The position numbers were made by a program, and so were the translations under genes. The notes under the pieces were generated by a model. The model was not told the DNA's origin. It searched no databases and saw nothing but the letters and a program-made list of their open reading frames with translations. 32,070 nucleotides of DNA from Fimbriimonadia bacterium (lineage in GTDB: Bacteria; Armatimonadota; Fimbriimonadia; Fimbriimonadales; GBS-DC): positions 1 to 32,070 of the forward strand of contig JAHCHP010000031.1 of NCBI GenBank assembly GCA_026129765.1, in the 5' to 3' direction. This document shows, one piece after another, positions 14,498-22,777 of this stretch; within the stretch, counting starts at the first letter, position 1; each line of letters begins with the position of its first letter.

Positions 14498-15328
14498 ATG
14501 AATCAAGAGATCACTGCCGAATTTACGCGAGAGGAGTTGGGTACGCCGTCGCCCGATACGCTTCGCGTTCTGCCCATCTCGAAATTTGCCGCGCGCAGCG
14601 ACATGGGCAAGGTGCGCGAAAACAACGAAGATAAATTTGATTTCTTCGAACCGGATGACGAGGCTTCGCTTGCCTCTCGCGGCAGTGTCTATATTGTTTG
14701 TGATGGGATGGGCGGACATGAGGCGGGACAGATCGCCAGCGAACTGGCGTGCAAAAGCTTCTTGTTCGCTTATTACCATTCAGCAGGGAGTCCCCAGGAA
14801 GCCGCCCGGCGCGCCCTATTACACGCGAACGACTATATCTACCAAATCGGAGAGAGCGTGCCGTCGCGCAAAGGGATGGGAACCACGCTGACGGCTCTTA
14901 TCCTGCTTCAGGATCAAGCGATTATCGCGCATGCGGGCGACAGCCGCTGCTACCGCATGCAGTCGGGCAGATTGGAACAACTGACGACCGATCATACGAT
15001 GGTGAACGAGTGGGTTAAGCAGGGTGTGCTGACCTATGAAACCGCGCGATACCATCCTTACGCCCATGTGCTGACCCAAGCGGTGGGGGTACAGGAGACG
15101 CTTCAACCCGATGTCGAAACCATCCCCCTACAAGAAGGCGATCTCTTTTTGCTCTGCAGCGACGGTTTAACAGAACATTTGGAAGACACTGACATTTTGG
15201 AGATTTTAACCGCCAATACACCCTCCAAAGCGGTTTGGGCTTTGGTAGATCAGGCGTTGGCAGGCGGGGGACGCGACAATGTGACGGTGGCGATTACGCA
15301 TGTGAAGGAGTTGAGGACGCAGGACTGA
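14498..15328 (+). CDS. PP2C-family Ser/Thr protein phosphatase
   Basis: The 276-residue product carries the metal-binding motifs of bacterial PP2C enzymes: VRENNEDKF (39-47), VCDGMGGHEAG (68-78; Asp69), AHAGDSRCYR (144-153), LLCSDGLTEHL (218-228; Asp222) and GGGRDNVTVAIT (257-267; Asp260, Asn261). It should remove phosphate from proteins phosphorylated by a Hanks-type kinase, in the cytoplasm. There are about 27 extra residues before the domain. No kinase gene is in the window; usually such a phosphatase sits with one. The ATG directly abuts the hpd stop. Confidence 0.93.
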   Translation: MNQEITAEFTREELGTPSPDTLRVLPISKFAARSDMGKVRENNEDKFDFFEPDDEASLASRGSVYIVCDGMGGHEAGQIASELACKSFLFAYYHSAGSPQEAARRALLHANDYIYQIGESVPSRKGMGTTLTALILLQDQAIIAHAGDSRCYRMQSGRLEQLTTDHTMVNEWVKQGVLTYETARYHPYAHVLTQAVGVQETLQPDVETIPLQEGDLFLLCSDGLTEHLEDTDILEILTANTPSKAVWALVDQALAGGGRDNVTVAITHVKELRTQD

Positions 15329-15356
15329 ACAACCTGCGCCTCTCCTCCAATCAACC

Positions 15357-16421
15357 TTACTTCAACATCTTCACTGATTGAACATCCCAAGTATTGGAAG
15401 GCTCCGATTCGCCCGCGATGACTCCGAAGTCGATCAAACTCATCATCTTGACCTTACCAGGTTCCAACTTGTTGTTCCCTTTGCCTTTCGTGTCATCGGT
15501 GATGGTGAAGTCGCTCCAGGTTTTCTTCCAATCGGACTTCTCTTTTTCGTTGCCCATTTCTAACATCACCATCCAGCGTTCGCCGTCCATCTCCTCCAAC
15601 ACCAACGCGATGTCGGTGGGGAATTTGGTGGTCATTTTCAGCTCGATGCCCTTTGCTTTGCTTAGGGTTTCCAGCGGGATACTTTTCATCACCGCGAACA
15701 GAGCGGGGATCTCTTGCTTGTAGTGCGCCTGTAAGCCTCCCGCGCTCTTTTTTAGGGTGATATTCGGAAAAGCGAGCCAAGTGAGATGATTCAAATGAAA
15801 CTCATCCAGCGCGTCGTTTTTCGCGTTTCGGACCGGTTCTTTCTCCAGGAACTCAAAGTCATCCAGCCAGAGCATATGGGTTCCAGAGTGGGTGGTTCCC
15901 AGCAGCGCCTGGGAGTCGGGCATGCCGCCCAACATCGCCATCAGGTCTAAGAACCCCATCGCATCCAATTTCTCCATGTCGATTTTCCCGTTGCCTTTGG
16001 GGCTGTCTTCTGCCAGCGCGAAATCGCTCAGCGCGAGTGTCACCTCCTGCCATTGATTATGCCCGCACCAAAACATCGCCTGCCATCGCTCGCTGTTTTC
16101 TTCCGATACAATGAAAACCACACCCGTCGGGCGATTGGTTTTGACCCAAAACCGGAACCCTTTGGCGTAATACTCCGGTTCTGTGTGGTAAAGCAGGTTT
16201 AATTTGTCTTTCCCTGTTGTGAAGGTGTATTGCAACGCGCCTGTGCCATTCTTCACATCATTAGGATTTGTGACGCGATCCACCTTGCCATCCGTGCCGT
16301 AAAAAGGCTGCCATCCATGGGTATCCTTTTCAAAGTTCATGACGACCTTTTCGTCTTTTTTCGTGTTATCCTGCATGATGCCCATTGCGCCCAACAGCGC
16401 GCACAATAATAACCATTTCAT
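15357..16421 (-). CDS. Secreted protein with two jelly-roll-like (CBM-type) modules
   Basis: ATG 16421 is preferred to 16466 because AGGAGGAG stands in front of it and a signal peptide follows (MKWLLLCALLGAMGIMQ). The mature protein looks like two related beta-sandwich modules. The first (about 27-200) has VVMNFEKDTHGWQPFYG, FRFWVKTNRPTGVVFIVSE, and ends HMLWLDDFEFL. The second (about 215-354) has KGIELKMTTKFPTDIALVLEE, WKKTWSDFTIT and ends NTWDVQSVKML. The pattern (envelope strand, ERW in the middle, a 'LSDF' step, then a DDFEF end) is that of galactose-binding-like or CBM11-like domains. No enzyme domain is attached. It lies behind the SDR gene on the same strand, 51 nt away. Binding target unknown. 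Confidence 0.6.
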   Translation of the reverse strand: MKWLLLCALLGAMGIMQDNTKKDEKVVMNFEKDTHGWQPFYGTDGKVDRVTNPNDVKNGTGALQYTFTTGKDKLNLLYHTEPEYYAKGFRFWVKTNRPTGVVFIVSEENSERWQAMFWCGHNQWQEVTLALSDFALAEDSPKGNGKIDMEKLDAMGFLDLMAMLGGMPDSQALLGTTHSGTHMLWLDDFEFLEKEPVRNAKNDALDEFHLNHLTWLAFPNITLKKSAGGLQAHYKQEIPALFAVMKSIPLETLSKAKGIELKMTTKFPTDIALVLEEMDGERWMVMLEMGNEKEKSDWKKTWSDFTITDDTKGKGNNKLEPGKVKMMSLIDFGVIAGESEPSNTWDVQSVKMLK

Positions 16422-16472
16422 CTGTGAACTCCTCCTGCCGATTGAATTGAGTGTAAAGCAACACAATTCATT

Positions 16473-17264
16473 TTACCAGACTCCCATCATCGCGCCCCCA
16501 TCAATGGGAATCGATGCGCCCGTCAAATAGCCGTTTCGTTCTGAAACCAACATCGCCACCACGGCTGCCAATTCTTCCGGTTCGCCGAAGCGACCAGCAG
16601 GCAGTTCTTGAGCCGATTGCTGGATGAAAGAAAGCGCGTCTACGCCCTGCCGTTCCGCCTGCATCATCAGCAGTTCTTGCAGGCGGTCTGTGTTGTAGGG
16701 TCCGGGCAAGACGGCGTTGATTAGAACATTTGCGCCTGCCATTTGCCGCGCCAGCGTATGGACAACGGCGGAGATACCCGCTCGGAAAGCGGCGGACAGC
16801 ACGAGATCAGGGGTGGGTTCTCGCGCCGCGCGCGATGTGATGGAAACCACACGCCCCCAGCGCTGCGCCTCCATGACTGGCAGCATCAAGCGGCAAAGCC
16901 TCACAAAGGACATCAAGACCAGATCGCAGGCTTCTTGCCAGCGGCTATCAGAATGTTCAAAGAAATTGCCGGCTGCGGGTCCGCCTCCATTGTGGATCAA
17001 TATCTCGATTCGTCCAAACTGCTCAATGAGCTGGTGATGCAATCGCTCGATCTCCTCTGGGCGGCTCAGGTCCGCGGTGAGAGGCAAAGGCGATATGCCG
17101 GTCTCTTCGAGTATTTGATCACAAGCCGCCTGCAGTCGGACGGGATGACGCCCACAGAGCGCGACCTGCGCGCCTTCCTGCGCCAATCGCTTCGCGCAAG
17201 CCAATCCCAGTCCCGCGCTCGCGCCACAAATTAAGGCGACACGCCCCTGAATGCTTAAGTCCAT
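16473..17264 (-). CDS. Short-chain dehydrogenase/reductase lacking the usual catalytic Tyr-x3-Lys
   Basis: The 263-residue product has the Rossmann nucleotide motif GASAGLG (14-20), the HNGGG variant of NNAG (91-95), Ser at VVSITS (about 141-144) and the late LPGPYNTDR and FGEPEELAAVVAMLVSE segments. The cofactor site is thus intact. At the place of Tyr-x3-Lys it reads LVLSAAFRAG, so Ser157 replaces Tyr and Arg161 replaces Lys. A known SDR subgroup carries such a LxLSNxxR block; its substrate is not known to me. It begins at ATG 17264, 7 nt from a TACACT element, without a ribosome binding site. Confidence 0.88.
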   Translation of the reverse strand: MDLSIQGRVALICGASAGLGLACAKRLAQEGAQVALCGRHPVRLQAACDQILEETGISPLPLTADLSRPEEIERLHHQLIEQFGRIEILIHNGGGPAAGNFFEHSDSRWQEACDLVLMSFVRLCRLMLPVMEAQRWGRVVSITSRAAREPTPDLVLSAAFRAGISAVVHTLARQMAGANVLINAVLPGPYNTDRLQELLMMQAERQGVDALSFIQQSAQELPAGRFGEPEELAAVVAMLVSERNGYLTGASIPIDGGAMMGVW

Positions 17265-17271
17265 ACGAATC

Positions 17272-17351
17272 AGTGTACCGCATGCGCAGGGAAAAAATTG
17301 CAGATAGCATCATGAAATCCGCAGAAAAAACGCGCCATTCTCAGGTAGACT
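17272..17351. promoter_or_regulatory. Divergent promoter pair between the SDR and M16 genes
   Basis: On the minus strand GGTACACT occupies 17279-17272, 7 nt from ATG 17264. On the plus strand GGTAGACT occupies 17344-17351, 10 nt from ATG 17362. Neither gene has a visible ribosome binding site, so both may make leaderless mRNA. Confidence 0.5.
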
Positions 17352-17361
17352 CTATTTCCGA

Positions 17362-18648
17362 ATGAAAAACGCTTCTTATCTTACTTACAAACAGTTTGAA
17401 TTAGACAATGGTCTGCGCGTGGTGATGAGCCGGGATACCTCTGCGCCGGTTGTGGCGGTGCTGCTGATGTATGATGTCGGTTCGCGCAATGAACCGGTCG
17501 GGAAAACCGGTTTTGCGCACCTGTTCGAGCACTTGATGTTTCAAGGTTCGGAAAATGTGCCGCGTGAGATGCATTTCAAGCACGTGGAGTCGAACGGCGG
17601 AGTCTTAAATGGGTTTACTTCGCAAGATTGCACCTGCTATTTCGAGCTGTTGCCGTCTTCCAAACTGTCGCTGGGGCTATGGTTGGAAGCGGATCGCATG
17701 CGCGCTTTGAATGTGAATCAGTTTAATTTAGACAACCAGCGTGACGTCGTTAAGGAAGAACGGCGCATGGGCTATGATAATCAGCCATATGCCTTAGCGC
17801 GGGAGCGATTCCGAGAATTAGCCTATGATAACTTTGCGAACCAACACTCGGTCATTGGCTCGATGGAAGATTTGGATGGAGCGAATTTAGAGGATGTACA
17901 GCGGTTCTTCCAAACCTATTACGCGCCCAACAACGCCGTTTTAGTGATCGTAGGCGATTTTGATGAGCGGCGCGCCAAACCTATGATTCGGGAGTTGTTC
18001 GGCGTGATTCCTGCGCAAACGCCTCCCTCTGCGCCCGATGTCTCGGAGCCTGACCGGCAGAAAGAGCATCGCGAAGTTTATCATGATCCGCTCGCGAGTG
18101 TGCCTGCTTTAATGATCGCATGGAAAATTCCGGACCGCCGTTCTCCTACAAACACCGCTTTGCAGATCGCGGGCGACGCATTGTTTGGCGGTCGCGCCTC
18201 ACGGATGTACCAACGGCTGGTGAAACAGGAGGCGGTCGCGGTGAATGTATCGGGCGGTGCGGAAGCGCGGCGCGGTCCCGGACTGTTTCAAGTGTCGGTT
18301 CTGCACAACCCTGATGTGGAACCGGAGCGTGTGGAGCAGCTGATTTATGAGGAGATGGAGCGTTTGGCGGAAAAGGGCTTGACTCGCGCGGAATTAGAGC
18401 GGATTCGGACACAACTCATTGCTCAGCGTTGGGCAGGCGGTTCCTATTCTTCGCTCGAGTCGCCATTGGGACGCGCGCTGTCACTGGCGCAAGCCGCGAT
18501 GTTTGACGGTGATCCAGAGGAAGCAAACCGGGAAATAGACCACCTGATGAAGGTACGCTCTGCGGATGTGAAACGCGCCGTCCAAAATCACCTGGTGTCA
18601 AATAAGAACCGGACGGTGATGGTGGTTCGCGCAGGAGCCGCTCAGTAA
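17362..18648 (+). CDS. M16-family zinc metallopeptidase, active subunit
   Basis: The 428-residue product has the inverted zinc motif H53-L-F-E-H57 (GFAHLFEHLMFQGS) and the third ligand Glu133 (VVKEERRMG) 76 residues later, as in pitrilysin/processing-peptidase relatives. The C-terminal half has the second M16 domain (GGRASRMYQRLVKQE). No signal peptide is evident. It pairs with the following gene as an active/inactive two-subunit enzyme; such pairs degrade or trim peptides. The gene probably starts without a leader (see promoter). Confidence 0.93.
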   Translation: MKNASYLTYKQFELDNGLRVVMSRDTSAPVVAVLLMYDVGSRNEPVGKTGFAHLFEHLMFQGSENVPREMHFKHVESNGGVLNGFTSQDCTCYFELLPSSKLSLGLWLEADRMRALNVNQFNLDNQRDVVKEERRMGYDNQPYALARERFRELAYDNFANQHSVIGSMEDLDGANLEDVQRFFQTYYAPNNAVLVIVGDFDERRAKPMIRELFGVIPAQTPPSAPDVSEPDRQKEHREVYHDPLASVPALMIAWKIPDRRSPTNTALQIAGDALFGGRASRMYQRLVKQEAVAVNVSGGAEARRGPGLFQVSVLHNPDVEPERVEQLIYEEMERLAEKGLTRAELERIRTQLIAQRWAGGSYSSLESPLGRALSLAQAAMFDGDPEEANREIDHLMKVRSADVKRAVQNHLVSNKNRTVMVVRAGAAQ

Positions 18649-18666
18649 AAATTTTAGGGAGTAACG

Positions 18667-19959
18667 ATGGATAAAATGGTGTATAGACAGCAGCCTCCAC
18701 CGGATGACCCGGCGCGCGATTTGACGATGCCGGAGCCAGCCACCTTGACGCTCAGCAATGGTTTGAAGGTGATCTATGTGAATCATGGCAAAGCTCCGAT
18801 GGCGCAAATTCGGCTGTTGCTGCCGAAAGCAGGGAAGCGCTTTGACCCTGTTGACCGTTATGGCTTGGCAGCAGCATCGGCGCGGTTGTTGACCGCTGGG
18901 ACCGAAACAAAGACCAGTTTTCAAATTGAAGAGGAGGCGGATCGCTATGGCGGCAGCATTGGCGCATCGGCGAACAGTGATTATGCCAGTCTTTATGCCT
19001 CCTGTTTGAGCCAATATCTGCCAAACACGCTTGCGCTCATGACCGACCTGCTGCTGAATGCAGTTTATCCTGAGAGGGAAGTCGATCTTGACCGGGTGAA
19101 TACGCTCCAACGCTTGCAGATTCAGCGCAGTCAGCCTGCTTTTTTGGCACAAGAGCGGTTCGCTTGGGAGCTGTTCGGCGCTCATCCTTATGGGCGTATC
19201 GCGCCCGACCCAGAAGCCGTGAAGCATTGGAGCAGTGAAGAACTACAAGCCTTCCAAGCCTCTTATTATCGTCCCAAAGGCGCAACCCTGATTTTGGTAG
19301 GCGATTTGCCAGCGCGTCAGTTGTCCGCTTTGCTGGAAGACTATTTAGGCGTGTGGAAAGGCGCGCCTCGCAAAGAGGCGGAACCTGCCGCGCCTGCCCC
19401 GCGCAAGAAGGGCACTCGTCAATATGTCGACCGCCCGAATTCTGTGCAGTCTTATATCCGCATGGGTGTGTTGTGTCCCACGCGCTTGCACCGCGATTAT
19501 ATTGCTCTGAAAGTGGCGACGACTTTGCTGGGCGGCGGAGCGAGTTCGAGGCTGTTCTTGACGGTGCGCGAACAGTCGGGCTATGCCTACAGTGTGGGTT
19601 GCTCCACAGAAAGTTATCAACAGACGGGCGTGTTCTCGGCGGATGCGCAGACCGCGACCGTGAACACCGAAGATGCGATTCGTCAGATGGTGGCGGAGAC
19701 CCGAAAAATGAGCCAGAAACTCGCGCCGGAAGAGGAACTGCAGGCAGTCAAGAATTATATGTTGGGGCGATTCGCGCTCAGTTGGATTACGCAGGCAGGC
19801 ATTGCCGATATGGTTGCCCGCCTGCAGGTCAATAAGCTCTCATTTGATTATTGGCTGAACTATCCCCAGAAATTGCGCGAGGTCTCCACGCAATCGGTGC
19901 AAGCGGTCTCTCAACGCTATTTGAATCCGAGCGCGTTTCAAACCGTCGTTGTGGGATGA
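18667..19959 (+). CDS. M16-family peptidase partner subunit, zinc motif lost
   Basis: The 430-residue product aligns with the M16 family (PATLTLSNGLKVIYVNHGKAP near the start; GGGASSRLFLTVREQSGYAYSVG at about 285-307). Where the active partner has HLFEH it reads LAAASARLLTAG, so it cannot bind zinc. The Arg/Tyr pair needed by the partner's site is seen in the later half (SGYAYS). ATG 18667 has TAGGGAG upstream and is 18 nt behind the first gene, so they are one operon and likely form one heterodimer. No signal peptide. Confidence 0.9.
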   Translation: MDKMVYRQQPPPDDPARDLTMPEPATLTLSNGLKVIYVNHGKAPMAQIRLLLPKAGKRFDPVDRYGLAAASARLLTAGTETKTSFQIEEEADRYGGSIGASANSDYASLYASCLSQYLPNTLALMTDLLLNAVYPEREVDLDRVNTLQRLQIQRSQPAFLAQERFAWELFGAHPYGRIAPDPEAVKHWSSEELQAFQASYYRPKGATLILVGDLPARQLSALLEDYLGVWKGAPRKEAEPAAPAPRKKGTRQYVDRPNSVQSYIRMGVLCPTRLHRDYIALKVATTLLGGGASSRLFLTVREQSGYAYSVGCSTESYQQTGVFSADAQTATVNTEDAIRQMVAETRKMSQKLAPEEELQAVKNYMLGRFALSWITQAGIADMVARLQVNKLSFDYWLNYPQKLREVSTQSVQAVSQRYLNPSAFQTVVVG

Positions 19960-19970
19960 CAGAGGGGAGT

Positions 19971-19990
19971 GGGGCAAAAAACTTTGCCCC
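19971..19990. terminator. Bidirectional terminator
   Basis: A perfect 8-bp stem GGGGCAAA (19971-19978) and TTTGCCCC (19983-19990) with a 4-nt loop lies between the convergent M16 pair and the outer-membrane gene. The stem contains the A/T tracts expected for either direction. Confidence 0.7.
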
Positions 19991-20005
19991 CCTATTTAGA
20001 AGGTT

Positions 20006-21103
20006 TTAGAAGGTCAAGGTTCTGGAAATTTGCATCGGCAGTCGTTTGGAATAAGCGATATTGAAACCGCCAAAGCCAACGCCTGTGGTATAGCCGGTGC
20101 GTGAGGCATAGCCGGCTTGAACCGAAACCCCGCCCGGCAGTTTCTGTTGCGCTCCCCATCGCACCTCACTGCGTCCTGTCCGGTTACCGATATCGATGAT
20201 ATCCAACGCGAAAATGGTGCCGTTATCAGTTTCCGATGCCAGTCCCACATGAATCGCGCGTCTGAGCGGTTTGATTTGGATGGGATTGCCCTGCACATCA
20301 GTTGCGTCGAATTTGGCGGTGGGTTCGATGGCGTTTTCGATCACCAGAGCCAAGGTAACGGGCGTTTCTGCTTCAGGCTTCATCATAATGCCGATATCAA
20401 TGCCAGTGGTCTGTTTAGAGAGGTAGTCGCGTCCGCCCATCTCTGGCGCGCGCAATGCAGAACTGCCCGCTCTAATCGCGTTTTCGTTCGCGATGTAATG
20501 GGTGTAATAGACTTTCATCACACGCAACCTCGCCCCAACCGCTAACTTTCCGTTTTCAAGAGGAATCATCATGCCTGCGGTGAAATCTGGCAGGCTGATC
20601 GCTGCGACGGCAATCGCGTCGCCGCGCGCGCCATTCAACAAAGAGCTGTTGAGGTCGCCGTTACCGTTGCGCGCCCAATTTTGAAGGGCAGCGTTCGGCA
20701 GCAGTCTCGCTTCGATAATGCCGCCCGCTGAGATGCCCGCGGTTTGAACGATCAATCCCAGATCGCCCTGAGCGACCAGTTTGGTGTTCTGCGATCCGAA
20801 TCGTCTTAACAGTTGAGCGGTTTCCGCGATGTCGAACGCGCTGCCTGGTCTGAGTTTCAGTTCATCCAAAATCGTGCGCACATTCGCGCCGTCTGCCGAC
20901 AAGTCAAAGTTGCCTAAGCCGAAACGAACACCCTTTGAAAACGCGAGCGCCGCGGGGTTATGATAAGAATCGTTCGCCGGGTTTTGGATAATCGCCAGTC
21001 CGGCTCCGCCCATACCGCGGCTGCTGCTGCCCCCAAAGGAAAGGTCTGCATGCGCGGTAATTGCCAGCGCGAGACCTATCAGTGCCAATACTTGTCTATT
21101 CAT
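20006..21103 (-). CDS. Outer-membrane beta-barrel protein, TraF/FadL-like
   Basis: The 365-residue product starts with a signal peptide (MNRQVLALIGLALAITAHA) and goes on with SRGMGGAGLAIIQNPANDSYHNPAALAF, the NPA-type block of TraF/FadL/PorV-like barrels. Many alternating strands follow (GIDIGIMMKP, HVGLASETDNGTIFALDIIDI) and the chain ends in Phe (SRTLTF), the usual signal for barrel assembly. This predicts an outer membrane and so a diderm host. Possible roles are hydrophobic substrate passage or an assembly partner; nothing adjacent decides. A perfect AAGGAGGT lies before ATG 21103. Confidence 0.8.
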   Translation of the reverse strand: MNRQVLALIGLALAITAHADLSFGGSSSRGMGGAGLAIIQNPANDSYHNPAALAFSKGVRFGLGNFDLSADGANVRTILDELKLRPGSAFDIAETAQLLRRFGSQNTKLVAQGDLGLIVQTAGISAGGIIEARLLPNAALQNWARNGNGDLNSSLLNGARGDAIAVAAISLPDFTAGMMIPLENGKLAVGARLRVMKVYYTHYIANENAIRAGSSALRAPEMGGRDYLSKQTTGIDIGIMMKPEAETPVTLALVIENAIEPTAKFDATDVQGNPIQIKPLRRAIHVGLASETDNGTIFALDIIDIGNRTGRSEVRWGAQQKLPGGVSVQAGYASRTGYTTGVGFGGFNIAYSKRLPMQISRTLTF

Positions 21104-21187
21104 TCAGAGACCTCCTTGTACCGAGCCTATTGGTTCTCTATTTAGCCGCAAAATCCTGCCTTGGGGTTTGGGGGGATATCAAGAAGA

Positions 21188-21217
21188 TTGACAAAAACAG
21201 GTCAAATATGCCACAAT
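21188..21217 (+). promoter_or_regulatory. Sigma-70-like promoter of the PIN-toxin island
   Basis: TTGACA (21188-21193) and CACAAT (21212-21217) are separated by 18 nt, followed by GGAGG and ATG 21253. The -35 box overlaps a small inverted repeat, TTGAC (21188-21192) / GTCAA (21201-21205), which could bind the antitoxin. A -35 of this quality is not seen at the housekeeping genes here. Confidence 0.45.
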
Positions 21218-21252
21218 TATAGTCGGAACAGGAAAATAGGCGGAGGATTTGC

Positions 21253-21999
21253 ATGTTTGAAGAACCCAAGATTATCCAGAATATATTTAGCATTGCTTTT
21301 TCTAAACAAACAAATATTCGAAGGCGTGCGGAGTTGTTTGAAGATCGATTGCGAGATCGCTACATAGAGCCGTTAATTTTACCTGTGTCTGATGAGTTAA
21401 ACCCAGATATTGCACGGATTATTTTTAGCTCACGTAATGGATACAGCCAAATACAGTTTTCTCAAATTTACACCAGTCTACAAGTAAGTTATTCTTCTGA
21501 TTGGCAAACAGACATTCCAAAGATAAAGCTCTATTTAGAAGAGCGTGCCGAGTTGCTGTTTGAGCTTATTCGTCTGCTTCCTGATGCTACCCCATTTTAT
21601 TGTGGTTTGCATACACAAGCGCGAGTAAGATCATCTAAGGAAGACAATGAAATACTTGAATATCTTGTGAGGCAATTATCTCCAGAGGTAGAAGTTTCAA
21701 ATCTCTATGATTATCAAATACGCTTGACACGAGTTGAGGAAGGTCTCTATTTCAATAATCTGCAAGCGAGTAACTATCGGCAATCCCAAGCAACAGATAC
21801 GAATCAATCTGATTTCATCCACGTTCCTTCGAGCGCAATATCAGAGCGGGGCTTTAGTGTCTCGGGGGACTTCAATGATCGTTATCAATACAATGAAGAC
21901 ACAAATTATCGCACTAATTTTGAGACAGCTCGCAATATCATTAAGCAGGGCTTGGAGACCACACTGACATTTACTAAGCAGCTATTGCAAAACCATTAG
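21253..21999 (+). CDS. Hypothetical protein, first gene of a toxin-antitoxin island
   Basis: The 248-residue product has no family I can name with confidence. Its opening (MFEEPKIIQNIFSIAFSKQTN) followed by an R-rich helix and an IIFSSRNGYSQIQFSQIYTSLQVSY strand block faintly recalls the sporadic TIGR04255-type proteins. The C-terminal region is Asn/Gln-rich, then a helix (ETARNIIKQGLETTLTFTKQLL). No signal peptide or membrane span. It is AT-rich and sits 12 nt in front of the antitoxin gene, with GGAGG before its ATG, so it is probably part of the same transcript. Confidence 0.55.
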   Translation: MFEEPKIIQNIFSIAFSKQTNIRRRAELFEDRLRDRYIEPLILPVSDELNPDIARIIFSSRNGYSQIQFSQIYTSLQVSYSSDWQTDIPKIKLYLEERAELLFELIRLLPDATPFYCGLHTQARVRSSKEDNEILEYLVRQLSPEVEVSNLYDYQIRLTRVEEGLYFNNLQASNYRQSQATDTNQSDFIHVPSSAISERGFSVSGDFNDRYQYNEDTNYRTNFETARNIIKQGLETTLTFTKQLLQNH

Positions 22000-22011
22000 G
22001 AGGGAAGGAAC

Positions 22012-22293
22012 GTGACTTACTCGACCTTTGCAGAAACATTTAGCCCGTCAATTAGTCAGTTTCTACGAAATCATTCAACTGGGATTTCAAGTATTTATCA
22101 GGCGGAACCATTGAATGTTGGACATGCCAGGAAGTTTGATTGGAGTGACTCGAGTGGTCCTTGTATTAAACTACCATTTGTTCCTCGATCGAGCGCAAAA
22201 TCCTTGCTAAAACATGCCACAGGGTGGGCTGGTGGTGATTTAGAGGAGAGACTAAAGGAAGTGTATGAAGAAAGATCCGTTTGGGAACCCTGA
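22012..22293 (+). CDS. Putative antitoxin of a VapC-type PIN toxin
   Basis: The 93-residue product starts at GTG 22012 with AGGAGG (21998-22003) at good spacing. The C-terminal part (GHATGWAGGDLEERLKEVYEERS, here residues ~66-89) resembles the GWaGDDLEe...VYe.R tail seen in small antitoxins that precede PIN-domain toxins in cyanobacteria and others. No clear DNA-binding fold is seen at the N-terminus. The following PIN gene starts 2 nt behind its stop, the usual antitoxin-toxin order. It should neutralise the toxin and may repress the operon. Confidence 0.65.
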   Translation: MTYSTFAETFSPSISQFLRNHSTGISSIYQAEPLNVGHARKFDWSDSSGPCIKLPFVPRSSAKSLLKHATGWAGGDLEERLKEVYEERSVWEP

Positions 22294-22295
22294 GT

Positions 22296-22745
22296 ATGTA
22301 CTTGCTTGATACAAATCACTGCAGCAAACTAATAGATGGTCATCCCAAAGTGGTGAGTCGTTTAGCTCTTCTTGATAGCATTCCGGTTGCGACCTGCGCA
22401 ATAGTAAGCGGTGAGCTCTTGTTTATGGTATTTCGGTCCGAAAGAAAAGAGGAAAATCTGGAAAAGGTTGAGAGTTTCTTAAATGACATTGAGGTTATAG
22501 GTATCGACCAGGCAATTTCGTCTCAATATGGAAGGCTTAAAGCGAAGCTATTTAATAAATATGGTCCACGAGAGAATAAAGCCCGCAGCAAAACTAAACT
22601 TCATGAAATAGGCTTTCAAGATAATGATATATGGATTGCCGCGGTTGCTATTGAACACAACCTGACCGTCGTTTCAAAAGATGGAGACTTCGTTCGAATC
22701 AAGAAGGTAGTTCCTGATTTGAATTGTGAATCTTGGCTTGAATGA
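22296..22745 (+). CDS. vapC: VapC-type PIN-domain ribonuclease toxin
   Basis: I choose ATG 22296 (MYLLDTNHCSKLI) over the upstream TTG at 22281. The 149-residue product has the acidic PIN-domain residues in order: Asp5 (LLDTN), Glu40 (VSGELLF), Asp111 (FQDNDIWIAA) and Asp129 (VSKDGDF). VapC toxins are Mg-dependent RNases that cut tRNA or rRNA. The tail ENKARSKTKLHEIG (residues ~93-106) matches the variant with a basic insert. It is coupled to the antitoxin by a 2-nt gap. Confidence 0.88.
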   Translation: MYLLDTNHCSKLIDGHPKVVSRLALLDSIPVATCAIVSGELLFMVFRSERKEENLEKVESFLNDIEVIGIDQAISSQYGRLKAKLFNKYGPRENKARSKTKLHEIGFQDNDIWIAAVAIEHNLTVVSKDGDFVRIKKVVPDLNCESWLE

Positions 22746-22777
22746 TCGTTTCAGAAAATCAGATTTCAAGTTTCGCT

